This document shows positions 24,592 to 34,274 of a DNA stretch of 64,000 nt, one piece after another. The stretch is from Diplolepis rosae. Its lineage: Eukaryota > Arthropoda > Insecta > Hymenoptera > Diplolepididae. Under the pieces are notes generated by a model. The model was given only the letters and a program-made list of their open reading frames with translations. It had not been told where the DNA came from and made no database searches. Location of the stretch: positions 372,001 through 436,000 of the forward strand of contig JAPYXD010000680.1 in the NCBI GenBank assembly GCA_030998225.1. Reading direction: 5' to 3'. Each line of letters starts with the position of its first letter. The first letter of the stretch is position 1. Both the position numbers and the translations under genes were made by a program.

Positions 24592-24663
24592 GACTGCGCC
24601 GGGATTCGAGCCCGGGTCTTTCGATTGCCGGTCGACTGTTCTAACCAACTGAGCTACACAGGC
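24592..24663 (-). tRNA. tRNA-like sequence (pseudo-tRNA or SINE head)
   Basis: Read on the - strand, a cloverleaf can be drawn. The acceptor arms are GCCTGTG and CGCAGTC with one mismatch. The D arm GCTC..GAAC has one mismatch. The anticodon stem GTCGA/TCGAA has one mismatch. The T arm CCGGG-CTCGAAT-CCCGG is perfect. The internal promoter boxes are good: TAGCTCAGTTGG (A box) and GGCTCGAATCC (B box). The anticodon loop CCGGCAA has C where U33 is expected, so a working tRNA is doubtful. Flanking TTTCTGAGGAAAAAGAGAC and GTCTCTTTTTTCACAGAAA are inverted, so the whole unit lies inside a longer hairpin. A tRNA-derived retroelement or pseudogene is likelier than a functional tRNA. Confidence 0.55.
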
Positions 24664-24759
24664 GAAAGTGTCTCTTTTTTCACAGAAAGAAATTGTCTAC
24701 GAGGACACCTGTCGTGAACGTATCATTTTTCACTGGTAGAAAGGAATGTCCGTTACAAC

Positions 24760-25917
24760 CACAATTGAGGAGTTATATTCAATAAGGCGACAGGCACTCG
24801 AAAAGCTGTAAAAGTATTGTCCGCCTCGTGATGTCATAGTCAAAAATTGAAAATCGAAATTCGAAAAAACCAAAAACATGGTTTTATAGCTCGTGAAAAA
24901 TGAATGTTAGTTTCCCTTTACAGTTTTTTTATAACGTTACAAATTTTCGAGTAAATTAATAAAAAGTGTGTTGGTTTTAAAGCATAGAAACCATGTTTTA
25001 TTTCAATCCACTCGCCTCGAAAAATTCATTAATTAACGGATTGCGAAATTTTTTTTTGCGTTCTACACGTGAATCTCTGGCGGAGGCGACAGTGCTTGCA
25101 AAAAATATTTTTGTTCATTGTTAAATGGTTCTTTTTTAATCCGAAGAAAAAACTATGTTTTTCGAGCTTCGGACCGAAAAAGTGATCGAGGAAGTTTGAG
25201 CTACAGTAAACTTCCCGCGAACAAGTAGATCATTAGTATATGGAGCAACTTTTTGGAAAATATCAACTCAATTGAACGATTACTTTCGAAAATACAACGA
25301 GTTGAACGCAAATGCGAATTAGGTTTTGACGCGATTTTACCGGTTTTGTTACGAGCAATGCAGGCGCGCCGATGAGTAGAAGCGAAGGAAGATAGAGAAA
25401 GAGAGTAGGAGTGGCATGCGATGAAAATGAGCGTCAAAACCTAATTCGCATTTGCGTTCAACTCGTTGTATTTTCGAAAGTAATTGTTCAATTGAGTTGA
25501 TATTTTCCAAAAAGTTGCTCCATATACTAATTTCGGATTAAAAAAAAGCCATTTAACAATGAACAAAAAAATTTTTTGCAGGCACTATTGCCTCCGCCAG
25601 AGATTCACGTGTAGAACGCAAAAAAAAATTTCGCAATCCGTTAATTAATGAATTTTTCGAGGCGAATGGATTGAAATAAAACATGGTTTCTATGCTTTAA
25701 AACCAACACACTTTTTATTAATTTACTCGAAAATTTGTAACGTTATAAAAAAACTGTAAAGGGAAACTAACATTCATTTTTCACGAGCTATAAAACCATG
25801 TTTTTGGTTTTTTCGAATTTCGATTTTCAATTTTTGACTATGACATCACGAGGCGGACAATACTTTTACAGCTTTTCGAGTGCCTGTCGCCTTATTGAAT
25901 ATAACTCCTCAATTGTG
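24760..25917. mobile_element. 1.16-kb long inverted repeat (foldback element)
   Basis: The left arm (24760-25332) and right arm (25431-25917) are near-perfect reverse complements around a loop of about 98 bp. Both ends read CACAATTGAGGAGTTATATT. The left arm is 86 bp longer because of extra sequence at about 25144-25229, absent from the right arm. No transposase is encoded, and no obvious target duplication was found. A transcript would form a double-stranded stem of nearly 500 bp. It directly adjoins the tRNA-like hairpin on its left. Confidence 0.93.
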
Positions 25918-26309
25918 ATTAATTTAACCTTACTTTATTGCTAGCATAGATACAGCAATATTGGATGTATATTTCGACCATCCGGTTATAAATGAATAAA
26001 TATGAAAGAATCAACCATATTATTGGTTGCTATAGCAATATTTATTGTTCGCCTTCCCATATTATATTTCTGATTCGAACAATTTCGCCCACAACATTTC
26101 GATTGCTGCGTCCAACATGCTGCATTGTTCAGAGACATATTATATCATAAATACGATTATGAATTCCCCACCTATAACCGAATGGCTAAAACTCCCGAAC
26201 CATTTCTATCATTGCTGATACGTGACTAGTGATCCTACGATAATATATGCAATGACAAAAATTTCGAACTCAACCACCTAATTTTGGTTAAAAAATAGTA
26301 TTTTTTTAT

Positions 26310-26450
26310 TTTCAATGGTATTTCATTAAATAAAAAGAAAAATATGCATGTCATCAAAAAATGTGCGAATGAACATTTGTAGAAATTGTTTAAGCAAAAA
26401 CTTTCGAATTATGATGTTTTTCCATATCTGGGAGCGTTTAAGTATTACGT
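26310..26450. repeat. Single copy of the dispersed ~152-bp monomer
   Basis: The order of words (AAAAAATGTGCGAATG, CATTTGTAGAAATTGT, GAATTATGATGTTTTTCCAT and ATATCTGGGA) matches the monomers at 27010-27520 and 44446-45000. A further diverged copy lies at about 24390-24560. Confidence 0.6.
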
Positions 26451-26456
26451 AACGCT

Positions 26457-26481
26457 TGGGGGGAGGGGGGAGGGGGGGGGG
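26457..26481. repeat. G-rich tract
   Basis: An almost uninterrupted run of guanines broken by single A residues, striking in this AT-rich setting. The G runs could form a quadruplex. Confidence 0.85.
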
Positions 26482-26621
26482 CTATATTACATAACGCAGA
26501 AATTTGAAATGCCAAGGTATTCCCTTGCTTTTTTTGCCCCAATACTTTTTCGTATTTCCTATAGATCGCGCCACAACCAATATGCTTTCAGCTGTTTGGT
26601 CATCTGTGATGAATATATTTA

Positions 26622-26900
26622 CACGGAGAAACTTTTTATATCAATTTTTACTATAGTATTTTTCAATTTAGAGAAAAACGTATCACATTGAGAATTTTTG
26701 TTAGTAACAATACTAAACTTTATAATAATGATATGAAACTTGAGCATAGTTCATAGCAAATTTTACTATAGTTCATACTAAAGTTTTATATCATTATTGT
26801 AAAGTTTAGTATTTTTACTAACAAAAATTCTCAAAGTGATACGTTTTTCCCTAAATTGAAAAATACTATAGTAAAACTTGATATAAAAAGTTTCTCCGTG
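26622..26900. mobile_element. Foldback MITE, 279 bp, TA target
   Basis: Begins CACGGAGAAACTTTTTATAT and ends with its reverse complement, flanked by TA on both sides (26620-26621 and 26901-26902). The inverted arms are about 115 bp with very few mismatches, separated by about 40 bp containing a small repeat of CTATAGTTCATA. The short element at 30801-30913 has the same CACGGAGAAA end. Both fit Tc1/mariner-mobilised MITEs. Confidence 0.9.
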
Positions 26901-27009
26901 TATGCCTTGTTTATTCCTCTTTACGCCGCGCCGCGCCGCTGAAAATTCACATGTACCGTTTAAGTTTGTGTCCACTGAAATAGTATCTCAGAAAAAAAAT
27001 TACGTTATG

Positions 27010-27530
27010 TACGTATTTTAAATAAAAAAGTGTTTTTTTGTATCGAAACGAAAAATATACATTATATCTAAAAATTTGTTGATAAAACTTTGTATACCTT
27101 ATTTAAGAGAACAATTCTGCGTTGTAATGTTTTGCCCATATCTCGCATATTTTGTTTACAAAATCGAATTTTTTATTTTCCAAATCTAAACCATAAATAT
27201 TCATCTTATTAAACAATGTGTAAATGCAAATTTGTAGAACTTATTGGAGCAAACAATTTCGCATTGTGAAGTTTTTTCGTATCTTATATAATTTGATTGA
27301 AAAATAGATTTTTATTATTGATTTTTTTAAGTTTGAAAATAAAGTAGCTTTTCTGCTTTTTGTTTGATTGGAAAATTGTATCAGGGCAATTCGTAGAATT
27401 TTCTGAAAACTATTAAAAACTGGTATTAAAATATTAGATTTTCCCAAAAAGTAGTTTTCAAAAATACCCAAAATGCTCCAATTTTTGGAATTTTGTTCGA
27501 ATATGGCTGGTTAACGAACTTGTCCTTATT
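27010..27530. repeat. Array of about three ~152-bp monomers
   Basis: Diverged tandem copies with landmarks CATCTTATTAAACAATGTGT, AAATGCAAATTTGTAGAACT, TATTGGAGCAAACAATTT and TTTTTCGTATCTTATAT. The right flank, ending GGCTGGTTAACGAACTTGTCC, is the reverse complement of 62877-62900. This segment is therefore a fragment, in opposite orientation, of the family seen intact at 62652-63750. Confidence 0.75.
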
Positions 27531-27602
27531 TTGTGGGTTCTGACAAAGTTTACAAAATCGTATTTCAATTTGAAGATTCTTTCGAAATTTATTGTGTTTA
27601 CA

Positions 27603-28160
27603 GATAACGACGACGAGGAAGACGATGACGAAAACAGTCGGACAGTCAGGATCGAAAAAACTCTTTTTTTGGATTCAGTAGATTATAAAACGTGGACATT
27701 CGTCCACATTCTCATATGTGATAAGAATGTAAAAATAAGATATTTAAGATATTATTTATATATAATTCGTGAGAGAGTTAAATAATTTAAGATACTGGGT
27801 CTCAACCAAGGGGAGAAATCTCATGTATAGAGAATAAGGTCTTCTAATGAAGTTTTGTTATCTAGACTCTATATGGCTAAAAGTCATTGCGTTACTATTT
27901 CAGGAAGGGTCATGGATATTTTAGACAGGTCACGTAAAGAATACGCATGCGATGCCTGTTATTGCGTCCTGCGGGACGAGAAGGTTGCGTGGTTCTTACG
28001 GAAATTTACGGGCCCCCCTCATAAAACAATCGTTGCGTGCAATCGTAACAAGGAATGAAATTGATAGTAATGGATATCAACCGACTTCTAAACTAATAAA
28101 AAGAATGCAAAGAGTTTCAAAAATGGACTATAACACGATAACTATCAAGAGAAACTACTA
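27603..28160 (+). other. Possible exon-like segments, unrecognised
   Basis: Two stretches look more protein-like than their surroundings. At about 27603, after a TGTTTACAG acceptor-like site, a frame reads an acidic run containing DNDDEEDDDENSRTVRIEKT. At about 27904, after CTATTTCAG, a GC-richer segment is open in two frames, one reading RRLRGSYGNLRAPLIKQSL and ending at 28161. I cannot name a family for either. No convincing splice donor follows the first, so a gene model is not supported. A decayed exon pair or a dispersed repeat would also fit. Confidence 0.25.
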
Positions 28161-28456
28161 GAGAAATTAATGTTTATGATCAAGCATATACTTATTTTTT
28201 GCATATATTTATTTTTAGAGTCTCTTTATGCATACGATATGTATTTCTCTGCCAGGAATAGAAAATTAAGAAATATTTGTACAGAAAAGGATAGCGATTT
28301 TCTATCCTTGAAACGCTATCTTCGTTTATTTATATGTGCATATCTACAGGGTGGGCCATCTAACATTTGGAATTTGAATCGGCTATAAAAAAAAATTTAT
28401 GGATATTTTTTCAAAAGTATGGTTTTATTAGAAAGATTGAATATTTCCATTTAAGA

Positions 28457-28880
28457 ATGAAACACAACATCAAGTACATTTCCGATTGTTTGGGCTTCAA
28501 TCCCATGAATGGCAACTTCGATTTCGTGTTTTGGCTGATTATTCGATTTTCGAAAACGGTGCGCAAAAGATCGATTTTTACGTTGGCTGTGTGGCTAGTG
28601 GCTCCGTCCTGTTGGAACCAAATGTCGTCCATGTCATCCTCTTCAATTTTTGGAAACAAAAATTCGTTGAGCCCGACACGGTAATACTCGCCATTGACCG
28701 TAACGGCGGCTCCTTGCTCATTTTCGAAGAAAAATGGCCCACTAATGTCACCCTACCAAAATCCGCACAAAACAGTCATTCGTTGTGAGTACAATGGCTT
28801 CTCAATGATAACGTTTGAATTTTCAGAGACCCAAATGCGCCAATTTTGCTTATTGACCTTATTGACCTTTTGCTTATTGA
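28457..28880 (-). pseudogene. DDE transposase fragment (Tc1/mariner superfamily)
   Basis: Reading leftward from about 28880, the frame gives KQNWRIWVSENSNVIIEKPL, then TVLCGFW, an in-frame TAG, and GDISGPFFFENEQGAAVTV. Next come NGEYYRVGLNEFLFPKIEED and DDIWFQQDGATSHTANVKID, then LLRTVFENRIIS. The motif WFQQDGA.SH.A contains the second catalytic aspartate of the DDE fold. Past RIIS the frame shifts, and a C-terminal tail HEIEVAIHGIEAQTI..VVFHS ends at TAA near 28457. The region with the third catalytic acid is deleted. The N-terminal DNA-binding part is missing too. This is clearly dead. Confidence 0.9.
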
Positions 28881-28892
28881 CCTTATTGGCCT

Positions 28893-28990
28893 TTTGCCCA
28901 AATAATTGAAAATGTACTCAAAAATTGGGTTGATCGAATGGGGTACTGCAAGGCCAGTCGTGGCAGTCATTTAAATGATTTTGTGTTTCA
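28893..28990 (+). pseudogene. Second, oppositely oriented transposase C-terminus
   Basis: On the + strand the frame reads AQIIENVLKNWVDRMGYCKA followed by SRGSHLNDFVFHS and TAA at about 28988. This is the C-terminal end of the same transposase family as the - strand fragment to its left. It retains the NWVDRMGYCKASRGS segment that the other copy has lost. The element therefore holds the C-terminal coding end twice, once near each terminus, pointing outward. Confidence 0.85.
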
Positions 28991-29105
28991 TTCTTAAATG
29001 GAAAGGTTCAATCTTTCTAATAAAACCATACTTTTGAAAAAATATCCATAAGATTTTTTTTTTATAGCCGATTCAAATTCCAAATTTTAGATGGCCCACC
29101 CTGTA

Positions 29106-30150
29106 TTTTAAACCTTTTTTATCCTTATTTTTATATCCAAATCAGTATTTCGTGTATGAAATACAATAGATAGGAAAGGACTCCAATAAATAGACAAGAG
29201 GAAGAGATGGATAGAGAGATAAGGATTAATAACTATAGGTTATATATGTTAATAGTTAAAATTATTCAACGAAGGATAAACTTGGATAAACGTAAAGATT
29301 GAATAAGATAGACAGGGTAGTAATTTTCATTAGGAACGAAAAGTTCGAATCGATAAGTCATTGACTAGTTACTGATACGACTCGATGTAAGTTGAAAAAA
29401 AAAATCTTTTACTATGTATATAAAATGCTTTAGAAACTTTGAACGCGTTTTTTTCAAAACTGTGTTTTTGAAGTCGGTGTGCACAATTTCTCGGATACGT
29501 CTGAACCAATCAGTCTAACAATTTTATGCAAGCTTTATAAATATATTTTTTAGTAATTCAACGAAGGTTTTTCCTCACCAATAAATATTTTTCATTTCAC
29601 GAATAATTTAAGGCTAAAATTTGGATAAAAATGAAATTTTTTTTACGAAAGCCACCATTTAAAAAATTATATAATAGAAGAGGATAGAGCTTTGTTATAT
29701 ATTGAAAAAGAAATAGAAATGGATAGTCATGAATATTGAAGGAAATAAATACTTGGATTAATTTTGCTGTTCCATTTAAACCATGAAAGAAATTCAAATA
29801 ATTATACATTAGATCAATTTATTTCCAGTCAGTTTGATACCATTGAAAAGTTATTAATTGTACATATTCTTCTCGTATCGAATACCGCTCCAGAAACATT
29901 GATTGTAAGAATACCTTAGATATTTCTTATCATCCAAGAGCTCGTGAAAAAGAAACGTGCGAATATTAATAAACATTAATTACATTATCATTGCGAGCAT
30001 TTAAAATTTTTTTAGCGTTTGACTTTACCTCTTTGACACTCAATGTTGATAGAAATAATCAACAAAAATATAAATTTTAAAGCGCATAATTAAAAGGTGA
30101 TGGAGACATAAAAATTGTTAGAGTAATTATACACTCAGCTTGATTATAGA
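29106..30150. other. Non-coding stretch, no gene seen
   Basis: AT-rich sequence with short frames only. No inverted repeats, arrays or coding motifs were recognised. Confidence 0.4.
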
Positions 30151-30179
30151 AAATCATAAAATAAAGTGAAAAATTTCAT

Positions 30180-30730
30180 ACTTTGACGTGTATCTAAACC
30201 TTCCTAAGTGCGAAGTTAGATACGGCCCGACACTGGCCCAGCATCGTTGAACATTTGTCACAGATCGGTTGCCAATATCGTGCCGTTGCTGAAGTGATAA
30301 CTCCGGTAAACACTTGGCGATCAATTCTGACCCAAACTTTGACCGCCAACACTTGATATCGGCACAGCAATGGGCCGATGCTGTGTTCAACTCTTGTTTT
30401 TCCACTTCCAGAATGGTTTGCTGCGATAAAAGTGACACATGGCCCAGTAATGTGCAGTCCATGGGCCAGACTCTGGCTCTTCTACTTTCGAAACTGGATG
30501 CCATAGTAAAAGTAACAATAGGCTTGGTATAGGGCCGGTACTGGGCCCAGTTTCGGCTGAAGATCGGTAAATTTGAACTGTCGACAAAGGTCGCCGTCAT
30601 CGACCCAGCACTTGACCGATGCAAACGGCGACGCTGGCCCAATAACAATAGCCGACTCTTGGCTGCCGAGACTGGGCCAATATTGTGCCTTATTCTCACC
30701 TTCGGCAATTCGCACTTGGGTTATTGGACT
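30180..30730. repeat. GC-richer dispersed repeat with TGGGCC words
   Basis: A 550-bp block built from degenerate words such as ACTGGGCC, GGCCGATACTGG and TGGCCCAATA in both orientations. Its right half (30461-30722) recurs at 48061-48332 in the same orientation, with many substitutions. The 184-residue frame on the - strand follows from the repeat and has no domain, so I do not call it a gene. Confidence 0.75.
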
Positions 30731-30800
30731 GCAGGTGATGCAGTGTGTTTGATATATAATATATAACAAAAATTTCTCTTCTGGTTGCACGTTATTCTTA

Positions 30801-30913
30801 CACGGAGAAAAAATATTTGTTTATATAGAACCTACAAGCTTTTTTTGCTGTCCCAAAAAAATGTTAGTTCTCCCAAAAAAATACAAGCAATACAACAAAT
30901 ATTTTCCTCCGTG
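30801..30913. mobile_element. Small MITE, 113 bp, TA target
   Basis: Begins CACGGAGAAAAAATATTTGT and ends with the reverse complement ACAAATATTTTCCTCCGTG, flanked by TA at 30799-30800 and 30914-30915. It shares its terminal CACGGAGAAA with the 279-bp element at 26622, so both are probably moved by the same transposase. Confidence 0.88.
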
Positions 30914-30915
30914 TA

Positions 30916-31745
30916 TACAATTTATTATCTGAATTTTTCATTTTGCTGACAGTGACTTTCCAGATCTTTGGTCTGATTATATCAAAGGGGTAGAGCAGAA
31001 GAACTACTAAAAAATCTATTTCACCTAAGTGACATTTAAAGCTTGAAAGAGAACAGTAAGCAGTTATTTGAAATCTACTCATTGCAAGGAATGGCATCAT
31101 TTTAAACCCTGACTCCGACTTTCAATCAAGCAACAGATTATTGACAGTACTGCGAGCTTGGCTGTCGCAGGAAAGCAAATTCAACCCTGTGGAGTTTTAT
31201 GAGCACCAACGATTCCAGCTCACTCCATACATTTCCGTATAACCCTGAGTCTCGGTGATTTCATCGTAAAATGCGAATACGAGACCATTGCGAAAAACGT
31301 AGACAAGGACGTACTAACTTCCCTCTTCCTTGCCAATGTCAATAAATTTTTTACAGCAATGGGGGAGGAAATGAGGGTAACTCTATGCAGAAACATATTG
31401 ACATAGAGAGTGTACTCATGATTCGAAAAAAAATAAAGTCTCCACAACAATATAGTTTTGTTAATACTATTTTGTTGAGATTTCTAAAATTTACTTGTAA
31501 TCACAAGAAAAATGGTTGGTGTAAGAAAAATGTTAATTTAAAGAAAAATAAATTATCTTGTTGAAAGCTTTGGTTGTCATCTAAATAATTTTCCCCACTA
31601 GCCCATGCGAAAAAAATCATATGTAACACGGAAAAAACATTTTCCAACTAGCGGGTCATAAAGTACATTTTATTACCCCTTTTGGGGCAAAAAAATCCAT
31701 TTTTCGACCCCTCCAATAGGAAAAATATCGTTTGCAACACGGGAA
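30916..31745. other. Non-coding stretch, no gene seen
   Basis: No supported gene. Near 31600-31740 the sequence repeats words such as AACACGGAAAAAACATTT and ACGACCCCTCC, also seen at about 32960-33050, indicating decayed repeats. Confidence 0.35.
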
Positions 31746-31749
31746 AAAC

Positions 31750-31975
31750 ATTTATTTTGCGAGTGTGAAGTTTGATACCCGAGCAAAGCGAGGACAACAA
31801 TCACACAAGTAAAATAAATGTTTTTCCTCGTGTGATCATTTTATTTATTATTATTTTATTAATTAATTTATAATTTATAATTAATTATTTATTAATTATT
31901 ATTTAATTTTACTCGTGTGATTGTTGTCCTCGCTTTGTTCGGGCATCAAACTTCACACTCGCAAAATAAACATTT
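31750..31975. mobile_element. Foldback element with AT-only loop
   Basis: The arm TTATTTTGCGAGTGTGAAGT..GAGCAAAGCGAGGACAACAATC at 31751-31816 is repeated in reverse complement at 31908-31975 with few changes. The 90-bp loop consists almost only of A and T in TTAATTATTATT-like words. No target duplication was seen. Confidence 0.8.
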
Positions 31976-32122
31976 TCTTCCCTAGTTGCACAATATACTA
32001 TTATTTTACTCCCTAGTTACATAATATACTAGTTTCAGAGCAGGCATGAATTTGGCTTTCTTTCATGCTTGTAAGGCTGGGCAAAAATCGCCGTTTTTTC
32101 CTCAGCGACGAGTAGCGGGACA

Positions 32123-32533
32123 AAAAAATAATTTGATTAATAAATTTTATTTTTACCCAAACTTATTTTCTTATCGCTTCGAGCCAAATTTTTACAAATG
32201 ATACGATTCTGATAAATCACGAATCACTTTTTCAAGGAAAAAATTCTCTATAACTTGACCGTTTCCAATTTTTGAAAAAGAATTCTTTAATGGCTGAAAT
32301 TATAAAAAAAAACAATTCTTCAAAACTAATTTTTTATATACAAATTGCTGTATTTGATAATAATTAAATTCAATTTCAAAAATCGGAAAAAGTCAAATTG
32401 TAGAGAATCTTTTTCCTAAAAGAATGAACCGTGATTTATTAGAATCGCATCATTTTGAAAAATTTGGCTCGAAGCGATAAGAAAATAAGTTTGGGCAGAA
32501 ATAAAGTTTAATAATAAAATTATTTTTTTGCGT
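32123..32533. mobile_element. Inverted repeat element, arms about 165 bp
   Basis: The left arm contains AAACTTATTTTCTTATCGCT, CGAGCCAAATTTTTACAAAT, ATTCTGATAAATCACG and TTGACCGTTTCC. The right arm (from about 32374) repeats these in reverse complement. The right arm plus another 130 bp recurs at 45972-46277. There is no coding capacity. Confidence 0.82.
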
Positions 32534-32539
32534 TTCAAA

Positions 32540-33911
32540 TTTTTTTTATGAAAAATAATCTTTTCTCTTTCAAATTAGTCCTTCAATAATAATATTGCTA
32601 TTCTTGAAAGCAAAATTATCTATTTTTGCCTGAGGTCTAATTTTTGTGAAGGAACTACTTTAATTTAAATTACCGCCATTATTTTCACTCCTCAGGGACT
32701 ATTTTAGTCCCGCTTTCCTCTACAAAGTTCCTAAGCTCTAAAATCAATTAGGAACTTTCAAGGACCCTCCTCTTTTAGGAAATACCGAAAATTTTGTCAC
32801 TTTTGGTACATTTTTAGCGTCATTGTGAGTTGTGAAAATTTTTAAATGTCAAAATACTCAACCCCCTTTTGTTTGAGTAATAAGTAAACAAACTGAAATA
32901 AAATTTTTGTAGAGGTAGCATTCTTACATCATTTTTAGCACATATAGAATGAAATTTTAACAATATTCCCCAGCAGGGGGAAAAAATTCACTTTACGACC
33001 CGGTAGTAGAAAAAAGAAATTTTCTGACCCTATCAAATAATTTAATTGCACGGACCTAATGGTTAAGAAAAAATTTGGTTTGCCCGACAAAACTTTTTGG
33101 TAGTTGAATAGCAATCAAATTTTCTTGTTGAGGCAACTAAATTGTTGATGGCACAACTAAACAGTTTTTTCAGTGTAATTGAGAGTTGATGGTTGAGTAT
33201 GCAATTTTATTGAGGTGGTGGGAAAAAGAACATAACAAAAGCGTAAAAATAAAGTTACGATTAAAAATGGATAGTGATCAACAAAATATTATTGCGTTAC
33301 GGGAAATAACTTGGATGGAAAAAGGAAGAGGTCGAGGTGTTATTCTTTCTAACCCCACTGTCACCAAACAGATCGTGGAACTTCCCTTAAACTACATATA
33401 ACGGGAGTCAAACAGGCCGTCTATCACACTCGAGAAATGTGCAATATCGTCGAGACAATATCTATATATTCGCTTTTCAGTTTTCACCGAAAATTCCGAC
33501 CCTTGTATTTCCATTTGCGAGAAAAGTGCAGAAACAAAAAAAGCTCACAGTGAGCGCAAAATATTTCCATTTCACATGGTCTTGACATTATTTCAATATC
33601 CGGTGTCTAGCATTTCCTCACATTGTATAATAAATGTGATAAATATTTGAGAGGATAGTTAATAATTTAAATTGTACTGTCATTTATATTTGAGTTTGAG
33701 ATCTTCCTCTATATTTGAAAAATCCGGGAACTTTTAATTTGACATATCCTAGATTTTCAGAACAAGTAAAAAATGCGTTAATTATAAATATTTCAAGCTT
33801 GTGAGAATATATTAAAATTAAGAATTATTCAAAGTGGTCAATGTACTCAAAAGATACAAATCGCAGGTTTCTTCCAGGTTCTGAACTTGAACCAGACTAG
33901 GTATCCCTCCC
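32540..33911. other. Non-coding stretch with an unrecognised small frame
   Basis: AT-rich, no supported gene. A 71-codon ATG frame on the + strand (33186-33401) has a basic, charged segment (KEHNKSVKIKLRLKMDSD) and a GRGRG run. I recognise no domain and see no splice signals, so it is recorded only as a possible transposon remnant. Confidence 0.3.
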
Positions 33912-34274
33912 GAGTCGAAAAATCGAAGGCCTCATTTGAGCCTCTGCGACATAATTTTGAGGCTGAAGAGGGGTAAAAGAGGTTCTTCTTCGTATTTTTG
34001 AACCTCTTTTAAGCCTTCAGACTTGACTTACGTCCGTTTTAGGCTCAAGAGGTTTAAATGAGGCCATACATTACGACGGTGTGAGGCTCTTCTCGATCGA
34101 AGAGGCTCCTGAGAGTTAAAGGAGGTTGAAAAATAAAATACAGAGGCTAAAGAGGGCTAAATTATGACTTAATGATTATCAATAGGCTTTAAAGAGGTTG
34201 TGGAGGCTTAAAATGTTTCAAATGAGCTTCAAAATCACCAAGAGGCTCATATGAGGCCCTCGAAATTTCGACTC
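33912..34274. mobile_element. Foldback MITE rich in GAGGCT words
   Basis: Begins GAGTCGAAAAATCGAAGGCC and ends with GGCCCTCGAAATTTCGACTC, its near reverse complement. The interior is made of many GAGGCT/AGCCTC words in alternating orientation, so almost any part can pair with another. It has no coding capacity. Target duplication not resolved. Confidence 0.8.

Larger units (their letters stand above)
28347..29103. mobile_element. Rearranged Tc1/mariner-superfamily element
   Basis: Begins CAGGGTGGGCCATCTAACAT, and its right end is the reverse complement (GGCCCACCCTG), each flanked by TA (28345-28346 and 29104-29105). The inverted arms are about 130 bp and include CTTTCTAATAAAACCATACT. Inside are pieces of a DDE transposase, listed separately. 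The element is 757 bp, roughly half the size expected for a complete copy, and cannot encode an active enzyme. Confidence 0.92.

Noticed and set aside
24592..24663. Functional tRNA-Ala (GGC anticodon)
   Set aside because: C at position 33, mismatches in three stems and an enclosing hairpin make a working tRNA unlikely.
30154..30708. 184-residue frame on the - strand
   Set aside because: It lies in a dispersed GC-rich repeat. The second copy at 48061 does not keep the frame, and several overlapping frames are equally open.
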